From Ailurus styani (lineage: Eukaryota; Chordata; Mammalia; Carnivora; Ailuridae), in NCBI GenBank assembly GCA_002007465.1, contig LNAC01000032.1, positions 8,610,519 through 8,674,518 of the forward strand: DNA of 64,000 nt. Direction: 5' to 3'. A model generated the notes under the pieces. It had not been told where the DNA came from and ran no database searches. It worked only from the letters and a program-made list of their open reading frames with translations. Every line of letters starts with the position of its first letter. Within the stretch, counting starts at the first letter, position 1. Made by a program: the position numbers and the translations under genes. Shown here one piece after another: positions 55,967-64,000 of this stretch.

Positions 55967-56319
55967 TTGCATTTTCTGTGCACGATAATCTATGAGTAGC
56001 TACACTCCGAGTGGGACAGTGGATAGCTGAAACTTTGCAAGGAGTTGGAGAGTTTATTTGTGTATCAAGCATGTGAGCCAATCAAAGAGTCCTAACATCC
56101 CATCTATTTACTTCCCTCTCTCCCCCTCTCTCCCTCCCTACCTAACTCAATTTTCAAATGCAGATAGATGCTGTTCTGGTTACTAGGCCACAAACTCATG
56201 TTTAGAAGATGCCACTGATTTCCTGGGAGATTGTTATGGTTATGTGTTCTCTTCCATGGCTATTGAAAACACAGCTGCAGTATGTGAAGAGAAATAACAT
56301 ATTTAACATTATAAAGGGA

Positions 56320-56725
56320 GGTTATCATAAAATTACAATAAGTTGGTAAATTATAGCTCAACTCTATGATGGATAACTATACAGCCATTAAAAAGATGTG
56401 GTTAAATGTATTTATGGGAAAAGATAGTAGATGTCAGATACTGACTGAAGATAGTTGGTTAATAAAGATATGTATATTTTCATTGAATCTGTATTCAAGA
56501 AATTAACAAAACAGGAATAGCACTTATGTTTGGCTACTATCTTAGTAGATGATTTCTTCCTCCACTTTTCTCCTCCTTCCCCTATCCTTTCTTCTTCTCC
56601 CTTTCTTCTTTATGTCTATACTTTGTTACTGTTCTACAGTAAATATCTACAATCAATTTTATAAATTTCTAAAATAATATTATTCATCAATAAATTTTCT
56701 ACAATACATATTGCTCACATAATAA
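56320..56725 (+). mobile_element. Old L1M LINE 3' end
   Basis: GTTGGTAAATTATAGCTCAA, GGATAACTATACAGCCATTA, AAAAGATGTGGTTAAATG and a 3' UTR with CTATACTTTGTTACTGTTC then TACAGTAAATATCTACAATC. Decayed and with no intact frame. Confidence 0.65.
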
Positions 56726-57261
56726 ATACATACTCCAAGTGATCAGAAGCAGCATTCCACAGTAGTCTGTATGTAGAGTGTGACTTCTTCTTAGCCTGGA
56801 ACTCTCTAGAAACACCCTGGCTTTAGGAACTCATATGTAGTACAGCTCTTCCCCCCACCTCTGTTTTCTTGAGGCCCTCAATTCCAGATAGTCCACGTTC
56901 AGAAAGGCACAGTTTTGTCCTATCGTACTTCTGGATGGGGCCAGTCAGAAATTGTTGCTCCTTGCTCTGTCCCATAGAGACTCAGTCAGCTTATATCTTT
57001 TCATAGCAGAGAACCTGCTTACTCAAAGAACAAGAGAGTTTGCGTGTAGTCTCGGTGGTATGGTTGGCATAATTAGGTCCTCTCATGTTAAACAGGATAA
57101 TAAAAGGGGGAAATATTTCTGTTCCTGTGATTCAGACACTAAGCAGAATCGCTAAGATTCATGGAGGACTTTCTAGGGCCCAGGCACTGTGAAAAGCATG
57201 TCATGTTGTCATTAATGATATCACAATTCCCCCGGCTCCTCAAACATGGCAATAATATCCC
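56726..57261. other. Unassigned DNA
   Basis: No repeat or exon was recognised. Confidence 0.45.
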
Positions 57262-57278
57262 CCAACACAGCACCTTTT

Positions 57279-57470
57279 TTTTTTAAGATTTTATTTATTT
57301 ATTTGAGAGAGAGAGATCAGATCACAAGAAGGCAGAGAGGCACGGAGAGAGAGAGGAGGAAGCAGGCTCCCCACTGAGCAGGGAGCCCGATATGGGCCTC
57401 GATCCCAGGACCCTGAGATCATGATCTGAGCCGGAGGCAGAGGCTTTAACCCACTGAGCCACCCAGGCGC
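57279..57470 (-). mobile_element. Carnivore SINE, young subfamily, antisense
   Basis: Minus-strand reading gives GGCGCCTGGGTGGCTCAGTG, GGTTAAAGCCTCTGCCTCCG, GATCGAGGCCCATATCGGG and an AAATAAATAAAATCTT tail. A perfect 17-bp duplication, CCAACACAGCACCTTTT, lies at 57262-57278 and 57471-57487. Confidence 0.95.
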
Positions 57471-57487
57471 CCAACACAGCACCTTTT

Positions 57488-57682
57488 AATTGCTCTTTTC
57501 TCTGCCGGGAACATCCTCTCCCTCCATATTTGCAAAATTGACTTTCTTCTTGCTTTCTTGCTTCACTTGATTCAGATCTCTGCTCAAAGAAAACCTTCCT
57601 GGGGCTGCTTCCTCTGCTACCCTATCGCCTTGATCACCTAAGCTAACATTTTCATCATAGTACTTATCACAGCAGGCGCCTG
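57488..57682 (+). mobile_element. L2 LINE fragment
   Basis: TTTTCTCTGCCGGGAACATC, CCTCCATATTTGCAAAATTG, CAGATCTCTGCTCAAAGAAA, CTACCCTATCGCCTTGATC and CATCATAGTACTTATCACAG are L2 in sense, 3' region. Confidence 0.75.
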
Positions 57683-57689
57683 ATACATG

Positions 57690-57835
57690 TTTTTAAGTGT
57701 CTGAATCTTATCTTCATCACAACCCTATGAGGTGGATACTGACATGATCCCTATTTTCAAGGTTGAGAGAGAATTGAGTAAATTGCCCGTTTGAACCAAG
57801 TTGCCTGACATCTGAGTATATGTTCTTAATCACCA
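57690..57835 (-). mobile_element. MIR SINE fragment, antisense
   Basis: CTTCATCACAACCCTATGAG, GTGGATACTGACATGATCC and TTGAGAGAGAATTGAGTAAA then TTGCCCGTTTGAACCAAG fit inverted MIR core. Weak at the edges. Confidence 0.6.
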
Positions 57836-57839
57836 CCAC

Positions 57840-59130
57840 ATTGGAATGTTCTTGTATTGACTGGATGAAGTGTATTGCCTCAGTGTTAAAAACAGACACT
57901 TGAAAGAGCAGAGATGGATAGATAGGAAAATATCTCTGATCATGAAATGCCCAGACACATGACAAATTACTAGGGGTATGCGTATGAAATATGATGTGTA
58001 CTTTCAAGCTATCAGCAAACAATTGAAAATACCTTCTTTTATGAGAGGGTCAAGATAGTTTTGTTTTAAGATCTGTACTTACTGGCAAAATTGATTGCAG
58101 TATGTGCAGAGAGAAATATTTCATTCTCCTCTATCGCTGACAGAGAGTGGAAAGAGGAAACACTGAAAACAGGAAAATATGTGTGATATCTATAGAACAG
58201 CAGATATGTAACTCACTGAGCAGCTGAAGAATTAAATCAGAGGTATGTTTTGGCACCCTTTGCAGGCTCTACTCACTTCCTTTAGATTCCTTTTCTTTTT
58301 TATCATGCAAGTCTTGGATCTGGTGCCCCTTTTCTGCCCCTCTGCCTGAGACTTACAGGATGTCACTGGCAAGGATCTTTCTAGTAACAGCAGGAAATCA
58401 GAAGGACTCTCAAAGGAATGAGAATGGAGAATCGGTAGGGAGCTAAGTCAGCTGTTCTCCAGTAACCCTGGACCTGGTCAGAGCTAGTAATATTAGGGAT
58501 GAGTTGGCCAATATGGTTATTGCTCTGATGTAAAGCCAAGAGCACCTTTCGGCAATGCATCAGTTACACTGAAGCTTGAAGTTCCTACACCCTTTCCTTC
58601 AGGGACCATCTGGCCCACTCTTTCTCATTGCCAGGGCCAAATACCTGCCACAAGAATTATCCTTCTGTAGTCTGTACTCTTATAAAATCTCATTTCTATT
58701 CTTTGAGAGATTGTTTCTTAAGATAACATAAAGCATTTTCAAAATTTTTAGAAAGATTTATAAGGAGACAGGATAGCAAATAGGCAAAGTTCTTCCAAAA
58801 ATCTACATTTCAAAGTCTGGAGGGTAAATATCACTGTGTTTGGGATGGATGACATAATTTTGAGAAGCTTCATGTTTCCCTCTAATCATATTGCCACTTG
58901 ATACACTGGACTGAGACTGTTCTGAGCTCCAACAGAAATAAAACATATATTGCCTTCAAGAATCTAGGGCCACCCACTTTGCACATCCCAGTGCAAATTC
59001 AAATGAGACCTGGAGAAGGTTAAATAACATGCTGATGTCTGACCACAATCTAGACATGAGTATTGAAGGAAGATTTATTTGCTTCTCCTGGCCAACTGCC
59101 TTTTAGTTTCTTTTCTTCATAGAGAAAAAG
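57840..59130. other. Unassigned DNA
   Basis: No repeat or exon was recognised. The 58250-58650 part is less AT-rich than its flanks. Confidence 0.4.
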
Positions 59131-59131
59131 A

Positions 59132-59184
59132 AAAAAATATATATATTATATATGACATATATATATATTATATATTATATATAT
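59132..59184. repeat. AT microsatellite
   Basis: Alternating AT with TTA interruptions, able to fold on itself. Confidence 0.9.
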
Positions 59185-59219
59185 GCACTTTATTACATTT
59201 TCATAGATATGGTTGATAA

Positions 59220-60110
59220 ACCAAGGATACCCAAGGTAACATACTAGGAATTATAGAAGAATAAATTGAAATGAAAGAAGACAACACAAATATATAAAGA
59301 TAGAATTTATTAAGACTTCCCTGAAATAAAAGTCTATTTCAACCTCTACATTTAAGAGGGATACCAAAGGCAAGAATCCAAGGGAATTGTTCCCATCTGT
59401 TCCCAAGGAATCTAACATTGAGCAAGATTTAGTCAACTGAGAAATGACTAGAGAAACCATATCAAAGAAACTTGTGAGATCACTGAATCTATTTAACCAT
59501 AGAATCAAGACTGAAATAAATGTTAAGATTATGAGATCAGATCAAAACATAAATAATAAAATCTGCAGTATTTCAAAACTTAGCCAAAATTAGAAAAGTA
59601 AATCTGATGTCTTCTGTAACAAAGAGTAAAGATGGCTAAGTATATTTAACAACAGAGAGGTAAATATAACTAGCACAGAGAAACCTCAACCTATACACCA
59701 CCATTGGATTCACAGGGAGTCTATAAAGTATATTTAAAGTTAGGAAAAGAGAAAACATCTGAAATAGTATAACAGAAAAAAAATCAGTCATATCAATAAA
59801 TTTAATCAGGCTAAACTCACATAGTAGCACTTGGATGACAAAGTGAAATACTATGCTAAAACAAAAGAAAAAAGTCATGCCAGGGGAATGCTATGAAGAG
59901 GAAAGCAGAGTATCCCACACAATACGAGACAAAATGTCACTATAGAAGAAACAGAGAAAGATGTCTAAGAACTTCATTCTTTTTCAGCTCTTCTTTAAGT
60001 ATTGTACTCAGATCATTCTCAACAGAGAATTATAGCAAAGTATACAATAACAAAATAAGTTAAATTACTGTAGTATGCTAAAAAAGAATGGAAGAGCTTA
60101 ACATCAACAC
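59220..60110 (+). mobile_element. HAL1-like relic (ORF1-type LINE)
   Basis: TAACATACTAGGAATTATAG, AAGACTTCCCTGAAATAAAA and TACATTTAAGAGGGATACCA (reading HLRGIP, as in L1-type ORF1 proteins), then AGGGAATTGTTCCCATCTG and AAGGAATCTAACATTGAGCA. Multiple frameshifts are present. The minus-strand open frames here are antisense shadows. HAL1 assignment is tentative. Confidence 0.5.
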
Positions 60111-62924
60111 ATATATACACATATATTTTTATTTTTGCAAAATATATTTCTATAATACTACCCAAGAAAAAATAACATTGAGAAGAATTGCATAGCAGGA
60201 GAATTGCTTAGATGCTGGGGTTGGGGGACTCTTCATTGCACATCTTCTACTAGGGATAGTAACTATAAATGCAACTGAATAAAATTAAAGTGGTCTATGG
60301 TGGCAGAACTGCTCATTCTGTCAAGGCACCCTTTCACCAGATAAAGACTAAAATAAGTCATACCCTCATTCAAACCTCAGGAAACCACAGTATCCTAGGC
60401 TTTACTGGCAGGACCAGCCCTGGCAAGAAAGTAAGGAAGAAGAGGTGATGGTGTGGGTGGGCCAAATCTCTGAGCACTCCCCAGACTCCAGCAGGTGCAT
60501 ACAATATCAGTGGTGGCTATGCGCAAAGAATCCAAATGGTAAGGGCCAAATGGTTCTGGTGGAATCCCAGATAATCAGCAATGCACCCAGCAGTGCACCA
60601 CAGATAGCAACACTATCTGTGTAGGCAGAGGTGAATTTGTCATGAAGCTAATAGAACTTCCCTTTGGGGGACTCTCCCTTGTCCAGGCCCCTAGGATTGT
60701 GGATGAGTTGTTTAGAGTTTAAAGGTTCTATGAGGGGAGGGTAAGCACTCAAGGACTATGTCTATGAAGTATTTCTGGCAAATTACCTAAAGTGAATCTT
60801 AAAAGAAATGGACCTCAATCTCCAAGGATTCTGTGTTATGATATGTTTCCTCATTCTAAGTTAAAGCTCACTTTTATACCTAATTATAATGTTTTATACC
60901 TAAAACTGATGATTTTATATTTTTTATTTAAAAAGATTGAAATTCTTAAGACTTAGTTTTCATAAGAGCCTCTTACTGCTCTTGCACATAGGCCTATAAT
61001 TTGCTGATGCCACAGACCTAGCTTTGGGATCCTCTTTTCCTCCCATGCTTTTAGCCAAGCGTGCCAGAAGCAGCTCTAGGAGCACAGAGCATGCCCAGGT
61101 GCAGCGAGGGACATTGTGAGTCCAACTATGGTGAGCTCAGTGGTTTCCTGCCCCTGGAACAGCAGCATACTTGTCTGTAAACTGACGGTTTTGGGAGCAG
61201 CCATCAGATGGCCCCAGAGAGGATTCTCCTGGCTTCTAGAATGAGTTGGAATTTATGAACCATCATCAAGCAACTAGGGACCCCAGGGAATTTCTGACGT
61301 ATCAGACTGGACTTCCTGCTGAATTGGCAGGTGGAAGATTGAGTCCAGGCGCTCTAAAATATCAACTAAAGAATGACATTGATCTGGGGGCTGCTGGGAA
61401 CTGCCTGCACTATTTATGTTGAATTCTGAAATTCCATTAAGCATGTTAAATTGAATCAAGGTGCCTCCATTGATACCTTATAGCTTACCAAACATATGGA
61501 AGCAAAAACGGGTTTAATGGGAGTCCAAACATCCCAGAAACCATTTTTTATTTTTAATAATTTCCTGACTTTTTTTTTCATACTCACACTATTTCTTTTT
61601 CTTTAAATTCCTTATATTTTTCCAACGAGGACAAACAGTCACTCTTCTGTAATGATTATTCCAGTCCTCGTCTACCTTTCACTCCAAGGATGCAAAAAAG
61701 TGAACCACTTTATTCTCATTTCACAGCTGCTATACACTACCAGAAAGGGTCCTGAACATGTAATTAATTCAGGCAAAGGAAAATTGAGTGAAGAAAGAAA
61801 ACCATGCACCATTCAAGTTCAATCACTGTTTTATGACAGTGTGTTCAAGGAGGACTGTAATCATGCCAAGGCTTTCAATTATTGATTAGTTAATCATAAA
61901 GAAAATATGTATCACTTCTACATACACTTAACCTTTAAGAAGGATATATTTTAAAATAAGAAAACTTCAGCAAGATAAATATTTTTATTGACTCATGGGA
62001 GGAGGGTAAGAGAAATAGAAAAAGTAATGCCAGTTTTTGTATTTTTTAAACAGAGCTGCTGAGGAATTTGTGAAAAGGATCATTTTCACCAATGTTTTCC
62101 TTTTTCACCCCCTGGCTTTCACCTCACAGTTGGAGAATGGATAATTCCATCAGATGGTGAGTTCCTTAGGAGAGAGCCAATTGCCTCTCTGGCCACTCAG
62201 GAAGGGTAGCTCTCATGTTACACCACACATAGCAAAAACCTCCTGGCCCTATCACTCCTTCCGCTGATTACTTGGAGAGAGACCAGTACCAGACATGTAT
62301 TCATGGGGTCCCTGCCCTGCATGGGTCCCTGAAAGACCTAGAAAGAGACTAACAATGTGTCACTGGGTTACGTGTTATTGGCCAAACTTGAATATTTTCT
62401 TAGATTTCCCAAATAAATTCCTAAACAATCCTACACATTTATACAGCGTTACTATTGGTAAGTTACAAATCTGAAAGAAACTTTTCTCAACTATCAATGA
62501 CTAAAATTTGATAAACTTAAACACAGAAGATGCACAACTAATTTATCTTTTCATTTTTGTCTATGGCAAGTGGCATTACAAAACCTTTGTCATAGAAAGA
62601 GATGATCAAAGAGTACGCAGGCAAAAAATGTAGGAAAATATTTTAGAAATGTGTTCACGTGTTAACTTCTAAGAATTAAGCTAATTTTCTAGATTTTGTG
62701 GTGTTTATGGTATCAGACAGCTTTTAAAGTATACAATTTATAATGATTTCTAAATATTAACTTCTGTAAGGAATTTTATAGTGGCAAATTTGTTTTTGTT
62801 TTTGTTTTTGTTTTTTTCTTAAGGAAACCTCCCCCAGTTGCATATGCTTCAGATATCATAAAACTTGGATCCTCTTGATTGGGAGGGTTTTCAGTTGTGT
62901 AAGATAGTGATTGGAAATTAGTGC
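60111..62924. other. Mostly unassigned DNA
   Basis: About 2.8 kb without a confident repeat or exon. Two parts (roughly 60190-60740 and 61060-61460) are more GC-balanced. The frames at 61274-61459 (minus) and 61652-61885 (plus) are short and lack recognisable domains. Confidence 0.4.
62790..62817. repeat. (TTTTTG)n short repeat
   Basis: Four to five TTTTTG units followed by a T run. Confidence 0.9.
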
Positions 62925-63145
62925 TTTCTAATCGGGCAGCCTTGATTCAAATTTTGCCATTGAGGCTTTCTAACTGCAAACAGTTGGAAACTGTTTAACA
63001 TAGGCACTGTTCCTCTAGTTCTCTAAACCTCATCTGTTAAGCTGGAATAGCATTAGTATCCACCTCATAGAATCAGTAAGAAAATATAACACATAACATG
63101 GTGCATATAAAAGTAGTTGACACAATTCCTAACACTCCTAGGAAT
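62925..63145 (+). mobile_element. MIR SINE
   Basis: GGCAGCCTTGATTCAAATTT, a CTAGTTCTCTAAACCTCATC block, TGTTAAGCTGGAATAGCATT, ATCCACCTCATAGAATCAGT and CATAACATGGTGCATATAAA follow MIR in sense. Confidence 0.65.
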
Positions 63146-63149
63146 GTCT

Positions 63150-64000
63150 GAATAGCTGCCAAATAAATTTCCTAAACTTATAAAGCCCACACGAAAACTC
63201 TTTTATTTTCCTTCAGAATGACTCCTTTCCTTGCCTTCCGCCCTCCCCCCCTCCCCTGTATTAACATCCATCCAGTTTTTTCAGACTAAATACCAAGGAG
63301 CTTCATGCCATGCATCTAATTCCATCAGCCACCCCATTGATTTTATCTCCAAAAAACAACCCCCAAATGACAAGTCCTAACCACTACTACCCTAGTCCAA
63401 ATCATCAGTGTCTCTCTACATACAGCTGCAATAGTTTGGGACTGGTCTTCTTGCTTCTTAGTTTGATACCTCACACGCCACGAGTCTATTCTCTTAGCCT
63501 CCTAGTGCCACTTCTGAGACATTCATTGGCTATGCTCTTCCTTTTATGGAGCTTCAGTTGTCTGTCTACCTGCCTAATCTGATTCCTACTATCATGCTGT
63601 AAGTCCGTCAACTATAGACCCCGCAGGCACTTCCACCCTTGTTGGAGCTATTGGATATGACTCAGAGTCCACATCCTCCAACTTGACTCCTAAAGACCCA
63701 ACTAGAACCTAGTTCTCTATTCCTTGGTCTTCTCCACCCACACCCTAGGCCTCACAAACCTCAAACACAACCACTTTACTTCATGCTGACATTTTTCCTT
63801 GGTCTCAAGATGAATCTTATCACCTAGAAACTAGAATACTTCCTAAATAATAAATTCTGAGATCCCATTCTATGACAAAAATCAATCATATTTTCAGTCT
63901 CTCACTCCTCCCACCATTCCGTCTCCACTGAGTCTTCTAATCCCTATACCTTGCCTTTTGCCCCAGTCACCCCCATCCCCTGTGTACTTGTTTTTCTTCC
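63150..64000. other. Unassigned pyrimidine-rich DNA
   Basis: No repeat is called. CCACTACTACCCTAGTCC followed by GCTGCAATAGTTTGGGACTG near 63380-63445 resembles a common ancient-LINE text, but I cannot name the family. A 90-codon frame (63310-63582) is featureless. Confidence 0.4.

Noticed and set aside
1..64000. CRISPR arrays, bacterial operons, insertion sequences or a novel defence system
   Set aside because: The sequence is clearly mammalian, with SINEs, L1, L2, MIR, MLT1/MLT2 and MER5A throughout. No spaced direct-repeat array or prokaryotic gene pattern occurs.

Overview
This window looks like noncoding DNA, intergenic or deep intronic, from a carnivore nuclear genome. The lineage call rests on about 22 copies of the tRNA-Lys-derived carnivore SINE (SINEC/CanSINE), with its GCGCCTGGGTGGCTCAG head, CT-rich middle and AATAAATAAAATCTTT tail. 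It also rests on carnivore-type L1 3' ends. The youngest SINE group (GGGTTAAAGCCTCTGCTTTCGGC head, GATCGAGGCCCGCATCGGG middle, clean A tails and 10-18 bp target duplications) suggests a caniform, most likely a mustelid. That last step is inference.

I found no protein-coding exon I can support. All open frames are short. The longest ones lie in GGAA/GAAA or CCTT microsatellites, in L1 ORF2 remnants, in SINEs read in frame, or in unrecognised AT-rich DNA. One 181-codon frame at 49753-50298 is not explained by a repeat I recognise.

Layout. 1-7.2 kb: MIR, two back-to-back SINEs, an L1M 3' end split by a SINE, and a carnivore L1 3' end. 7.2-9.5 kb: an ancient CR1/L3 LINE relic in antisense, separated by a CCTT tract and an antisense L1 piece. 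10.5-15.6 kb: an L1 tail flanked by a 57-bp duplication, SINEs and MIRs. 17.2-18.7 kb: an L1 with a 5' inversion. 18.7-22 kb: repeat-poor DNA with a paired Maf/AP-1-like motif (20.5 kb) and a local CpG cluster (21.2 kb), the best regulatory candidates. 22-33.9 kb: L1M, SINEs, an MLT2 LTR, L2 pieces, a 375-nt polypurine tract, an L1/HAL1-like ORF1 relic and a possible solo LTR. 34-41 kb: MLT1 LTRs, one inside an L2, and a 0.6-kb antisense L2. 44.8-46.6 kb: L1 nested in L1, with a SINE in the host tail. 49.2-53.2 kb: an internally deleted SINE, an L1 scrap, the 181-codon ORF, and a long antisense L2 carrying two opposed SINEs. 54.7-60 kb: a SINE with an expanded AAAG tail, MIR, MER5A, L1M, L2 and a HAL1-like relic. 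60-64 kb: mostly unassigned.

No genes act together here. The content is a layered record of mobile-element insertions plus a few candidate cis-regulatory segments. Repeat family names come from memory of consensus sequences, not from a database search, so element edges are good to roughly 5-30 bp unless a target duplication fixes them.
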